Source: Clostridia bacterium (lineage in GTDB: Bacteria; Bacillota; Clostridia; Christensenellales; Aristaeellaceae). From it: a DNA stretch of 64,000 bases. Position 1 is the first letter of the stretch. The number at the start of each line of letters is the position of its first letter. The notes under the pieces were generated by a model that was given only the letters and a program-made list of their open reading frames with translations, made no database searches and was not told the DNA's origin. Location of the stretch: the NCBI GenBank assembly GCA_017410455.1, contig JAFQQT010000017.1, positions 1 to 64,000 of the forward strand. The letters are read 5' to 3'. Below, in pieces: positions 1-7,836 of the stretch. A program made the position numbers and the translations under genes.

Positions 1-45
1 AAATCTGCCGCGTCAGCTTCGGTGGTTCGAATCCACCCCTGCCCA
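1..45 (+). tRNA. 3' end of a tRNA, probably class II (Leu or Ser)
   Basis: Only the 3' half is in the window. A T-arm is visible (GGTGG, loop TTCGAAT, CCACC), then a 7-nt acceptor strand CCTGCCC and discriminator A45. CCA is not encoded. Upstream of the T-arm the strand reads AAA, a possible anticodon-stem strand TCTGC, and about 12 nt before the T-stem. That length suggests a long variable arm, so Leu or Ser with A at position 36 is likely. The anticodon itself lies outside the window. Confidence 0.75.
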
Positions 46-56
46 CACTTCTTTTC

Positions 57-143
57 GCGGGAATGGCGGAATTGGCAGACGCGCATGATTCAGGTTCATG
101 TGCTCGTACGAGCTTGCAGGTTCAAGTCCTGTTTCCCGCACCA
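57..143 (+). tRNA. tRNA-Leu (anticodon CAG)
   Basis: A complete class II tRNA. The acceptor stem GCGGGAA pairs with TTCCCGC. The anticodon stem CATGA/TCATG encloses the loop TTCAGGT, giving anticodon CAG. A long variable arm is present (GCTCGTACGAGC), followed by T-arm GCAGG-TTCAAGT-CCTGT. The discriminator is A140 and CCA is encoded at 141-143. It follows the preceding tRNA by 11 nt, so the two are probably co-transcribed, and it is followed directly by a terminator. Confidence 0.96.
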
Positions 144-147
144 GAGG

Positions 148-174
148 CCGGATGCAAATGCGTCCGGTTTTTTT
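148..174 (+). terminator. Intrinsic terminator of the tRNA cluster
   Basis: The stem CCGGATGC / GCGTCCGG (one T-G wobble) has an AAAT loop and is followed by seven T residues. It lies 4 nt after the CCA end of tRNA-Leu. Confidence 0.9.
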
Positions 175-315
175 GTGCGGAAATGGCAGGTGTGCGCTGT
201 TGTCAGGCTGCGACGGGGCAGGGGGCGCAAGCTTCTGTCCGGGCTGCTGACCGGGGCGGGAAAGGGAATGTCCGGCGGCCCCACTCCGCGCGACAGGAAA
301 AATACCGCCCGGATG

Positions 316-344
316 TTGAATGCTGTATACATCTGTGGTATAAT
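316..344 (+). promoter_or_regulatory. Sigma-A promoter of the WYL operon
   Basis: TTGAAT (316-321) and TATAAT (339-344) are separated by 17 nt. The stretch 175-315 upstream holds no gene I can support. The untranslated leader to the start at 411 would be about 60 nt. Confidence 0.75.
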
Positions 345-410
345 GGGAAAAATGCGCGGGACGGGTCGGATCGTGTCCTGCGGATGCCTTGCGCTCATGG
401 GGGGATACAT

Positions 411-1685
411 ATGGCGAAGAAAGAATTCAATGAGCTGGTGAAGCATTTCCAGCGCGTCCGCGCATACATGCAGCATTTTTATGTGTACGGATTTTACACC
501 CGCGAGGAGTTCGAGGGCCGCTCCAGCAGCACCTTTGACAACGAGAAGCGCCGCCTGGAGGGGTGGATGAACCCCTACTACGGCTTCCGCATGACCAGGG
601 GCGGCAAGGCGAACTTCATCTCCTTTGACAGCCGCAACGTCCGCCGCAACCCGCTCTACCGGGCGCTCAAGTCCCGCTCCTTCACCGAGAAGGACATCGT
701 GCTGCACTTCCTGATCCTGGATGTGCTGCATGACGGCCAGGAGCACGGCGTGCAGGAGATCCTCCACGGCTGCCTGGAGCGGCTGGACAACGCCGTGGAG
801 CCGATGTTCTTCGAGGAGAACACCCTGCGCGACAAGCTGAGCGAATACGAAACCCTGGGCGTGCTGAGCAGCCGCAAGCAGGGCCGCGACAAGTATTACC
901 ACATGCACCCCTGCGAGGATGTGGCGCCCCTGGCGGCGGCGCTGGCCTTCTTCTCGGAGGTGGCGCCCTGCGGCGTGGTGGGCAGCTATCTGGAGGATCG
1001 CCTGCAGGAGCCCTGCGAGCACTTCCGCATGAAGCACCACTACATCACCCAGACCCTGGACACGGAGCTGATGTGCACCCTGCTGGAGGCGATGCACGCC
1101 AGCCAGGACGTCATCATCGTCCACATGGGCAAGGATGGCCGGCAGGACAACCGCCAGACCGTTACCCCGCTGTACTTCATGCGCAGCGTGCAGGACGGCC
1201 GCATCTACCTGATGGCGATGAGCTGCAGGAGCCGCGGCTTCGTATCCACCCGACTGGATCACATCAGCGCGGTGAAGCCCGTCAAGCGCCAGAAGGGCGC
1301 CGACGCCGTGCAGGACGTGCGCGAGCTGCGCGCCCTTTACGATGCGACCCGCCCCAACCGCTGGGGAGCCTCCACATCGGGCAGAACGCCCCAGCGCATC
1401 ACCTTCACCATCCGCGTCAACCCCTGGGAGGAGCATGTGAAACGCCGCATGTACCGCGAGTGCCGCACGGGCCGCGTGGAGGAGCTGGAGGGCGGCAGCC
1501 TGCTGCGCTTCACCGCAGAGCTCTACGACCTGACGGAGATCCTGCCATGGATCCGCTCCTTCATCGGGCGGATCACCGAGTTTGAGTGCGAGAGCGAGTT
1601 CGCGGGCAACCGCTTCCTGGACGACCTGGCCGAGATGGCTGTTGTATACGGCCTGGACGCAGCTGAAGAGGAGGTGCAGGGCTGA
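411..1685 (+). CDS. WYL-domain transcriptional regulator, first of a tandem pair
   Basis: A 424-residue protein. The start ATG at 411 follows GGGGGA and lies downstream of the promoter; the frame stays open upstream into the tRNA, which is not coding. The N-terminal half looks like a winged-helix region. Around residues 245-290 there is a WYL-type barrel (TPLYFM, then RIYLMAM, then TRLDHI). The C-terminal part (about 335-410) resembles the WCX extension seen in WYL proteins. WYL proteins are usually ligand- or nucleic-acid-sensing regulators. It overlaps the next WYL gene by one base (TGATG), so the two are translationally coupled and may form a heteromeric regulator (inference). The ligand and target are unknown. 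Confidence 0.82.
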   Translation: MAKKEFNELVKHFQRVRAYMQHFYVYGFYTREEFEGRSSSTFDNEKRRLEGWMNPYYGFRMTRGGKANFISFDSRNVRRNPLYRALKSRSFTEKDIVLHFLILDVLHDGQEHGVQEILHGCLERLDNAVEPMFFEENTLRDKLSEYETLGVLSSRKQGRDKYYHMHPCEDVAPLAAALAFFSEVAPCGVVGSYLEDRLQEPCEHFRMKHHYITQTLDTELMCTLLEAMHASQDVIIVHMGKDGRQDNRQTVTPLYFMRSVQDGRIYLMAMSCRSRGFVSTRLDHISAVKPVKRQKGADAVQDVRELRALYDATRPNRWGASTSGRTPQRITFTIRVNPWEEHVKRRMYRECRTGRVEELEGGSLLRFTAELYDLTEILPWIRSFIGRITEFECESEFAGNRFLDDLAEMAVVYGLDAAEEEVQG

Positions 1686-2623
1686 TGCTGTTCAATGAGT
1701 TCTATGGCACCTACTACCGTGCGGTGGCCGAGATCCTGCGCAAGGCGCTGGAAGGGCCGGTGAAGCGGGCGGAGATGGTCCGGATCTGCCAGCAGCATTC
1801 CTTTGGCGATGCGTGGCTGAACATCCCCAAGGCGCTGACGTCGGGTGCGTGGCCGCTGATGACGGGGGAGGGCTGCAGCATCCTGGAAAGCGAGCCGTCA
1901 GCCCCGCTGACGCTGCTGGAGAAGCGCTGGCTGAAGGCCATCTCCCTCGACCCCCGCGTGCAGCTCTTCGGGCTGGATCTCTCCTTTGCGGAGGATGTGG
2001 AGCCGCTGTTCTACCCCGAGGACTTCATCTGCTTCGACTGCTACAGCGATGGCGACGACTACGCAGACCCGGCCTATCGGGCGCACTTCCGCACGCTGAT
2101 GCAGGCCATCTCCGAGGGCCGCAGCGTCAGAATGACCTACGCCTCCCGCCGCCGCAGGACGGTCACGGACGTGGTGACGCCCGTGCGCCTGGAGTACAGC
2201 GAGAAGGACGACCGCTTCCGCGTGCTGTGCGCAGAGGGGAGCAATGTGAAGGTGCGCAACCTTTCGGGCGTGGTGGAATGCACGCTGGGGGATGTGTTCG
2301 AGGGCGAACTGCCCGACCCCGACAAGCGCGAGAGTCGCCGCGTGGTGCTGGAGGTGCGCGACACCCGCAATGCCCTGGAGCGCGTGTCGCTGCACTTCAC
2401 CCACCTGCGCAAGGAGGTGGAGCGCGCCGGCGAGCGTACTTTCAAAATGACCCTGTGGTACGACGCCTCCGACGAGCCGGAGATGATCATCCGCGTGCTG
2501 CAGTATGGCCCGGCGCTGAAGGTGCTGGAGCCGGCGGGGTTCCGCAGCGAGGTGAAGAAACGCCTGGAAATGCAGCTGGAGCTGCTGCGCCATCGGCTGG
2601 AACCTGACGGGGATTCGCAATGA
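1685..2623 (+). CDS. WYL-domain protein, second of a tandem pair
   Basis: A 312-residue protein starting inside the stop codon of the upstream WYL gene. The N-terminal 130 residues are helical with no clear catalytic motif. Residues about 140-200 carry a WYL-like core (MTYASRRRR, then VTPVRLEYSEKDDRFRVLC). The C-terminus (about 220-305) resembles a WCX domain. Length and order match a WYL regulator whose N-terminal DNA-binding part is diverged. It probably acts with its neighbour. The next gene is a nucleotidyltransferase 59 bp downstream, which suggests one transcription unit. Confidence 0.78.
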   Translation: MLFNEFYGTYYRAVAEILRKALEGPVKRAEMVRICQQHSFGDAWLNIPKALTSGAWPLMTGEGCSILESEPSAPLTLLEKRWLKAISLDPRVQLFGLDLSFAEDVEPLFYPEDFICFDCYSDGDDYADPAYRAHFRTLMQAISEGRSVRMTYASRRRRTVTDVVTPVRLEYSEKDDRFRVLCAEGSNVKVRNLSGVVECTLGDVFEGELPDPDKRESRRVVLEVRDTRNALERVSLHFTHLRKEVERAGERTFKMTLWYDASDEPEMIIRVLQYGPALKVLEPAGFRSEVKKRLEMQLELLRHRLEPDGDSQ

Positions 2624-2682
2624 TTTTTTCGTGATTCCGGACAACGGCCGGGTTATCATGCGCCGTGAGAGGAGCTGATACC

Positions 2683-3450
2683 ATGAAGAAAACGATCATG
2701 AAGACCCTGCGGGAGATCGAGCGCAGACACGATATCCGCATCATCTATGCTGTCGAGAGCGGCAGCCGCGCCTGGGGCTTTGCCTCCCCGGACAGCGACT
2801 ACGACGTGCGCTACATCTACGTCCGCCGCCCGAAGGATTACGTCCGCGTGGACGAGATCCGCGACACCATCGAGGGCCCGCTGGATGACGTGCTGGACTT
2901 CTCCGGCTGGGATCTGCGCAAGGCGCTGTTCCTGCTGCGCAAGACCAACCCGTCGCTGATGGAGTGGGCGCATTCGCACGTCGTGTACCTGGAAACTGCG
3001 GTCTGGCAGCACTTCAGGCGGGAGATGCCCGCGTACTTCAGCGTCAAGGCGGAGATGCACCACTACCTCGCCATGGCGCAGGAGAACTGGAAGCTCATCG
3101 CGCCCACGGCCACGCCGAAGCTCAAGCGCTACCTTTACATGCTGCGGCCGCTGCTGTGCGCCCAGTGGCTGGAGCGCTTCGGCACGATGCCGCCGGTGGC
3201 CTTCTCGGAACTCTGCGCTGAGATGCTGACGGAGGACATGCGCCCCGTCGTCGCGGACATGCTGGAGCGCAAGAAGCACCTCGACGAGCGCGGCCTTGTC
3301 GACCGCATTGACGCGGTGGACGCGCTCTACCAGCGGGAATTCGTGCGTCTGAAGGCGTACGCAGACGCCATCGACGCGCCCGAGAGGACGGACTATGCCG
3401 CCATGAACGGCCTCTTCCGCCAGCTGATCGCTGAATGTTGGGCGGAGTGA
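2683..3450 (+). CDS. RlaP/YcgL-like nucleotidyltransferase
   Basis: A 255-residue protein. ATG 2683 is preceded by GAGAGGAG with 8-nt spacing; an in-frame GTG at 2665 is less likely because it lies upstream of this site. A polymerase-beta-type nucleotidyltransferase signature is clear near the N-terminus: GSRAWG (residues 27-32) followed by SDYD, with Asp38 and Asp41 as expected metal ligands. The overall form fits the family of predicted nucleotidyltransferases named after RNA-ligase association (RlaP). Such genes can sit with WYL regulators and RNA-repair ligases; here the WYL genes are present but no RtcB-like ligase is visible. The substrate is unknown. It is probably the last gene of the WYL operon. 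Confidence 0.75.
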   Translation: MKKTIMKTLREIERRHDIRIIYAVESGSRAWGFASPDSDYDVRYIYVRRPKDYVRVDEIRDTIEGPLDDVLDFSGWDLRKALFLLRKTNPSLMEWAHSHVVYLETAVWQHFRREMPAYFSVKAEMHHYLAMAQENWKLIAPTATPKLKRYLYMLRPLLCAQWLERFGTMPPVAFSELCAEMLTEDMRPVVADMLERKKHLDERGLVDRIDAVDALYQREFVRLKAYADAIDAPERTDYAAMNGLFRQLIAECWAE

Positions 3451-3492
3451 CGCGGGACCATCTGTGAATCTGGTTTTTCGCCGTGCCGGACA

Positions 3493-3521
3493 TTGACATT
3501 CCCGCGCAAACATGCTACAAT
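3493..3521 (+). promoter_or_regulatory. Sigma-A promoter of hisS-fic-aspS
   Basis: A perfect TTGACA (3493-3498), 17-nt spacer, and TACAAT (3516-3521). Transcription would begin near 3528, at the base of the T-box leader. Confidence 0.88.
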
Positions 3522-3524
3522 AAC

Positions 3525-3772
3525 AAGCTGTACGGCGATGAAGAGAAGACCGTGCAGGGGACGTCCACAGAGAGGGTGCCAGCGGCTGAAAGCACCTGTC
3601 CGACCCGCACGACCGACAGCTTGGAGCCTCCCGGTGAGAGCCGGGCGTGTCCGCACGTTACAGCGGTCAGGAGGCGTTATCTGCCGATAACGCGAAAATG
3701 GGTGGCACCGCGAAAGTCGCATTGATCGATGACTATCGCCCCATGCAGGATTCTTTTCTGCGTGGGGCTTTT
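3525..3772 (+). promoter_or_regulatory. T-box riboswitch of the hisS-fic-aspS operon
   Basis: The basal helix of Stem I is visible as AAGCTGT (3525-3531) pairing with ACAGCTT (3616-3622). An AGAGAGGGTG stretch marks the distal part of Stem I. The T-box core TGGGTGGCACCGCG is at 3699-3712. A terminator hairpin follows, GCCCCATGCAG / CTGCGTGGGGC (3738-3768), with a T run. The likely specifier region contains CAC (3608-3610, His) immediately followed by GAC (3611-3613, Asp), matching the two synthetases downstream. CAC is followed by a purine, as usual. The exact specifier is an inference, because GCACG can also pair with CGTGC on the 5' side. This element fills most of the 395-bp gap between genes. 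Confidence 0.9.
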
Positions 3773-3845
3773 CCGTTCCGGCGGCCATCACCACGCAAGC
3801 ATCCGCTGCCTGCAGCGGTTGACTACCATAAAGGAGGGATCAACC

Positions 3846-5111
3846 ATGTTGACCCAGGCACCCCGTGGCACCAAGGACGTACTGCCCACCGATTCCTACC
3901 GCTGGCAGCACGTCGAAGCCCACATGCGCAAGGCCGCTGCTGAGGCCGGCTTCCGCGAAGTCCGCACCCCCGTGTTCGAGCACACCGAGCTGTTCCTGCG
4001 CGGCGTGGGCGACACCACCGACATCGTTCAAAAAGAGATGTACACCTTCAAGGACAAGGGCGAGCGCTCCATCACCCTGAAGCCCGAAGGCACTGCCGGC
4101 GCCGTCCGCGCGTTCCTGGAGAGCAGCCTCTACGCCGATGCGCTGCCCTGCAAGATGTACTACCTCAACGCGCCCATCTTCCGCTATGAAGCGCCCCAAA
4201 ATGGCCGCCTGCGCGAGCATCACCAGTTCGGCCTGGAGTGCTTCGGTGCGCAGGGCGCCACCGCCGACGCCGAGCTGATCCTGCTGGCGTACAAGCTCCT
4301 GGGCACCCTGGGGGTGAAGAACCTCTCCGTCAACATCAACTCCATCGGCTGCCCCAAGTGCCGTCCGCAGTACCACGCGATGCTCAAGTCCTTCCTGGGC
4401 GAGCGCATCTCCTGCATGTGCGACACCTGCAAGACCCGCTTTGACCGCAACCCCCTGCGCGTGCTGGACTGCAAGGTGGAGAAGTGCCAGGAGCTGGTGG
4501 CAGACGCGCCCTCCATGCTGGATGTGCTGTGCGAGGAGTGCGCCGAGCACTTCGCCCAGCTGCAGGAGTGCCTGAAGGCTTCCGGCATCCCCTACCAGGT
4601 GGACAGCCGCATCGTCCGCGGCCTGGATTACTACACCAAGACTGTGTTCGAGCTGATCACCACCACGGACAAGGGCAACCTGACCGTCTGCGGCGGTGGA
4701 CGCTACGACAACCTGGTGGAGCAGCTGGGCGGCCCCAGCATGCCCGCTGTCGGCTTCGGCATGGGCATCGAGCGCGTGCTGATGCTGCTGGACTCCGAGG
4801 GCGTCGAAATCCCCAAGCCCGACCAGTACGACGTGTTCGTCACCTACATGGGCAATAACAAGATTCCCGCCTTCATGCTGGTGCAGAACCTGCGCAAGGC
4901 CGGTATCCATGCCGACATGGATCACACCGGCAGGAGCCTGAAGGCCCAGTTCAAGTACGCCAACAAGACCGGCGCGCCCCTGTGCATCACCCTGGGTGAC
5001 GACGAGGTGGCGAATGGCGTGGTCAAGATCAAGAACATGAACACCCGCGAGGAGCGGACGGCAGCGCTGGCGGATGCGGCGGCAACCGTGCGCGAAATGC
5101 TGGGGGAGTAA
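3846..5111 (+). CDS. hisS: Histidyl-tRNA synthetase
   Basis: A 421-residue class II aminoacyl-tRNA synthetase that charges tRNA-His in the cytoplasm. The N-terminus MLTQAPRGTKDVLP is typical of HisRS. Motif 2 is seen in APIFRYEAPQNGRLREHHQFG, and the histidine-binding signature RGLDYYTKTVFE is near residue 260. The C-terminal anticodon-binding domain begins around 330. ATG 3846 was chosen because AAGGAGGG lies 6 nt upstream and the family starts here; the longer open frame runs into the T-box. It is the first gene of a T-box-controlled operon with fic and aspS. Confidence 0.97.
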   Translation: MLTQAPRGTKDVLPTDSYRWQHVEAHMRKAAAEAGFREVRTPVFEHTELFLRGVGDTTDIVQKEMYTFKDKGERSITLKPEGTAGAVRAFLESSLYADALPCKMYYLNAPIFRYEAPQNGRLREHHQFGLECFGAQGATADAELILLAYKLLGTLGVKNLSVNINSIGCPKCRPQYHAMLKSFLGERISCMCDTCKTRFDRNPLRVLDCKVEKCQELVADAPSMLDVLCEECAEHFAQLQECLKASGIPYQVDSRIVRGLDYYTKTVFELITTTDKGNLTVCGGGRYDNLVEQLGGPSMPAVGFGMGIERVLMLLDSEGVEIPKPDQYDVFVTYMGNNKIPAFMLVQNLRKAGIHADMDHTGRSLKAQFKYANKTGAPLCITLGDDEVANGVVKIKNMNTREERTAALADAAATVREMLGE

Positions 5112-5114
5112 GCC

Positions 5115-5720
5115 ATGGCGCTGGAGAACAAGCTGGGCATCCGGAATTCAGCCGAGCTTGCCCGGCAGGAGGAATATCTGAGCAAGAAGCGGGCCCTGGC
5201 GCTCTTTGAGAGCGGCGCACTGGACAGGCTGCAGCCCGGTTCCGTGGCAGCTCTCCGGGAGATTCACCGGCACATGTTCTGCGATCTGTATGATTTTGCA
5301 GGAGAGATCCGAGCGGTGAATATTGCCAAAGGCAACTTCCGCTTTGCGCCGGTGATGTATCTGCAAAGCGCGCTGGAGAGCATCGAGCGGATGCCGCAGG
5401 CCACCTTTGAGCAGATCATCGCCAAATATGTGGAGATGAACATTGCCCACCCCTTCCGCGAAGGCAATGGCCGGGCGACCCGCATCTGGCTGGATCAGAT
5501 GCTCAAGGCCGGTGTCGGCCGGGTGGTGGACTGGAGCCGGGTGGACAAGGAGGACTACCTCCTGGCCATGGAGCGCAGCCCTGTCCGGGATACGGAAATC
5601 AGGGTGCTCCTGCGTGATGCGCTGACTGACAGAGTGAACGACCGCGAGGTTTTCATGAAGGGCATCGACCATAGCTACTACTATGAGGGCTACGCGGAAT
5701 TCAAGTCTGGCGAGCTGTGA
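5115..5720 (+). CDS. Fic-domain protein, class III (autoinhibited AMP transferase type)
   Basis: A 201-residue protein. The Fic active-site motif HPFREGNGR is complete at residues 112-120, including the catalytic His112 and the anion-binding and metal positions. The segment [19 protein letters not shown] (62-80) is the flap region typical of NmFic-like proteins. Near the C-terminus, S187-YYY-E191-G192 matches the (S/T)xxxE(G/N) inhibitory motif, and its C-terminal position defines class III enzymes, which are self-inhibited. Known class III Fic proteins transfer AMP to target proteins such as topoisomerase subunits; the target here is unknown. It lies 3 bp after hisS and 53 bp before aspS, an unusual position. 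Confidence 0.9.
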   Translation: MALENKLGIRNSAELARQEEYLSKKRALALFESGALDRLQPGSVAALREIHRHMFCDLYDFAGEIRAVNIAKGNFRFAPVMYLQSALESIERMPQATFEQIIAKYVEMNIAHPFREGNGRATRIWLDQMLKAGVGRVVDWSRVDKEDYLLAMERSPVRDTEIRVLLRDALTDRVNDREVFMKGIDHSYYYEGYAEFKSGEL

Positions 5721-5773
5721 TCGACAAACACCCGTAGGGGCGAGCATAACAAATAAGAAAGAGGTACACATAC

Positions 5774-7546
5774 ATGCAGAACCGTACGCATACCTGTAAC
5801 GAACTGCGCATGGCCAATGTGGGCGAGCATGTGCAGATCTCCGGCTGGATGGAGAATGTCCGCGAAGTGTCCGCGAACCTGGCCTTCGTGGTCGTGCGCG
5901 ACTTCTACGGCACCACCCAGGTCGTCATCGAAAGCGAAGAGATGATGAAGGTCATCAAGGGCCTGAACAAGGAGTCCACCATCTCCGTCACCGGCGTGGT
6001 GCGTGAGCGCGACTCCAAGAACCCCAAGCTCCCCACCGGCGACATCGAGATCGTCCCGGAGAAGATCGACGTGCTGGGCCGCTGCCGCCACAATGAGCTG
6101 CCCTTCCAGATCAACCGCTCCACCGAGGCCGACGAGACCCTGCGCCTGAAGTACCGCTACCTGGACCTGCGCAACCCCGAGGTCAAGAAGAACATCATCA
6201 TGCGCTGCAACGTGGTGGCCGCCCTGCGCGCCGCCATGACGGAGCATGGGTTCCTCGAGATCACCACGCCCATCCTGACCGCCTCTTCCCCCGAGGGTGC
6301 GCGTGACTACCTGGTGCCCGCCCGCAAGCACCCCGGCCAGTTCTACGCCCTGCCCCAGGCCCCCCAGCAGTTCAAGCAGCTGCTGATGACCTCCGGCTTC
6401 GACAAGTACTTTCAAATTGCCCCCTGCTTCCGCGACGAGGACGCCCGCGGCGACCGCAGCCCCGGCGAGTTCTACCAGCTGGACATGGAGATGGCCTTCG
6501 CCTCCCAGGATGACATCTTTGCCGTGCTGGAGGACGTGCTGCCCCCCATCTTCGCCAAGTACGGCACCTACAACACCGCCTCTGCCGCGCCCTTCCAGCG
6601 CATTCCGTATCTCGAGGCCATGGACCGCTACGGCTCGGACAAGCCCGACCTGCGCATCGACCTCGAACTGACCGACGTGACCGACCTCATCGGCGGCTGT
6701 GGCTTCGGCCCCTTCGAGGGCAATGTGGTCAAGGCCGTCGTCGTCAGCGACATGACCGCCACCCGCAAGCAGATCGACAAGCTCTGCGCGGATGTCGAGG
6801 TCGTGTCCGGCAGCAAGGCCTACTGGTTCAAGGTGGACGAGAAGGGTGAGATTGCCGGCGGCATTGCCAAGTTCGTCAAGCCCATGGAGGCTGAAGTCAT
6901 CGCTGCGCTGAATCTTCAGCCCAACACCTTCGTGGGCCTGACCGCCGGTAAGCTCCTGGCTGCCCAGAAGACCGCGGGCGTCATGCGCAAGATGCTGGCT
7001 GACCTCTGCCCCCACCACATCGACCGCGAGAAGTACGAGTTCTGCTGGATCGTCGATTTCCCCATGTACGAGATGGGCGAGGAGAGCGGCGAGCTGGAGT
7101 TCTGCCACAACCCCTTCTCCATGCCCAACGGCGGTCTGGAGATCCTCAAGAAGGCCGAGGCCGGCGAGGTCGATCCCCTGACCATCACCGCCTTCCAGTA
7201 CGACCTGGTCTGCAACGGCGTGGAGCTGTCCTCCGGCGCGGTGCGTAACCACGACCCGGAGATCATGATCCAGGCCTTCAAGATGGTCCGCCTGGGCGAG
7301 GAGGACGTGAAGTCGAAGTTCCCGGCCATGTACAACGCCTTCACCTACGGTGCGCCGCCCCATGCCGGCATCGCCCCCGGCGTGGATCGCATGGTGATGC
7401 TGCTGGCCGGTGCGGAGACCATCCGCGAGGTCATCCCGTTCCCGATGAACAAGAATGCCCAGGATCTGATGATGGGCGCCCCCGGCTACGTGGAGCAGAA
7501 GCAGCTGGACGAGCTGCACATCGCCTGCGTGCCCGTGGAGGAATAA
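5774..7546 (+). CDS. aspS: Aspartyl-tRNA synthetase
   Basis: A 590-residue bacterial-type AspRS. In order: N-terminal OB-fold anticodon domain (about 15-105), class II core beginning LRYRYLDLR-like at about 125, motif 2 (FRDEDARGDR, near 217-226), an inserted GAD domain (about 285-420), and motif 3 near the C-terminus (GIAPGVDRMVMLL). It charges tRNA-Asp. The length is normal. It follows fic and is probably read from the T-box promoter upstream of hisS, so both tRNA-His and tRNA-Asp supply could matter to its expression (inference). Confidence 0.97.
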   Translation: MQNRTHTCNELRMANVGEHVQISGWMENVREVSANLAFVVVRDFYGTTQVVIESEEMMKVIKGLNKESTISVTGVVRERDSKNPKLPTGDIEIVPEKIDVLGRCRHNELPFQINRSTEADETLRLKYRYLDLRNPEVKKNIIMRCNVVAALRAAMTEHGFLEITTPILTASSPEGARDYLVPARKHPGQFYALPQAPQQFKQLLMTSGFDKYFQIAPCFRDEDARGDRSPGEFYQLDMEMAFASQDDIFAVLEDVLPPIFAKYGTYNTASAAPFQRIPYLEAMDRYGSDKPDLRIDLELTDVTDLIGGCGFGPFEGNVVKAVVVSDMTATRKQIDKLCADVEVVSGSKAYWFKVDEKGEIAGGIAKFVKPMEAEVIAALNLQPNTFVGLTAGKLLAAQKTAGVMRKMLADLCPHHIDREKYEFCWIVDFPMYEMGEESGELEFCHNPFSMPNGGLEILKKAEAGEVDPLTITAFQYDLVCNGVELSSGAVRNHDPEIMIQAFKMVRLGEEDVKSKFPAMYNAFTYGAPPHAGIAPGVDRMVMLLAGAETIREVIPFPMNKNAQDLMMGAPGYVEQKQLDELHIACVPVEE

Positions 7547-7551
7547 TCACG

Positions 7552-7660
7552 CGGGCGCAACCCCAACCGAAGGCGGGCAACCCGATCGCGAGAACGGGTC
7601 AAGGGGCGAAGCTCCTTGCGCAGGTGGAGGGCTGCGTAAGCCCTCCCCGCCGGAGGCAAA
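7552..7660 (+). repeat. Structured intergenic repeat, copy A
   Basis: A 109-nt element sharing ordered blocks with 30871-30980: CGCGGGCGCAAC, TCGCGAGAAYGGGT, CGAAG, CGCAGG and CCGCCGGAGGCA. Two hairpins are present: AAGGGGC-GAA-GCTCCTT (7603-7619) and GGAGGGCT/AGCCCTCC (7628-7648). Stem sequences differ from copy B while pairing is kept. It lies just after aspS. Its orientation and function are not known. Confidence 0.72.
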
Positions 7661-7676
7661 CGCCCCATGACGCCTT

Positions 7677-7701
7677 TGACGGATCTCCGATCCGTCAAAC
7701 A
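7677..7701. repeat. Perfect 11-bp inverted repeat
   Basis: TTTGACGGATC and GATCCGTCAAA are separated by 3 nt. There is no T run, so it is not a standard terminator. It lies between repeat copy A and the acetyltransferase. The remaining 7702-7836 holds no feature I can support. Confidence 0.5.
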
Positions 7702-7836
7702 GTCCGCCCCACTCGAAAGGAACAACCAACAAGGTGTAGTAACCAAATCGGCTGCTGCCTCATACACAAACAAAAGGAACCCCAAGCGGCGGTGGACGGA
7801 AATGTCTGCCGCCGCATGCCTTTACGGAGGAAAACC

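Noticed and set aside
96-1436. A 446-codon open frame on the minus strand opposite the first WYL gene
   Set aside because: It is opposite a gene with clear domain signatures, promoter and ribosome site, and its translation is low-complexity (Ala, Val, His, Leu), typical of antisense frames in GC-rich DNA. The same applies to the long antisense frames opposite aspS, valS, the polysaccharide genes, xseA-ispA and carA-carB.
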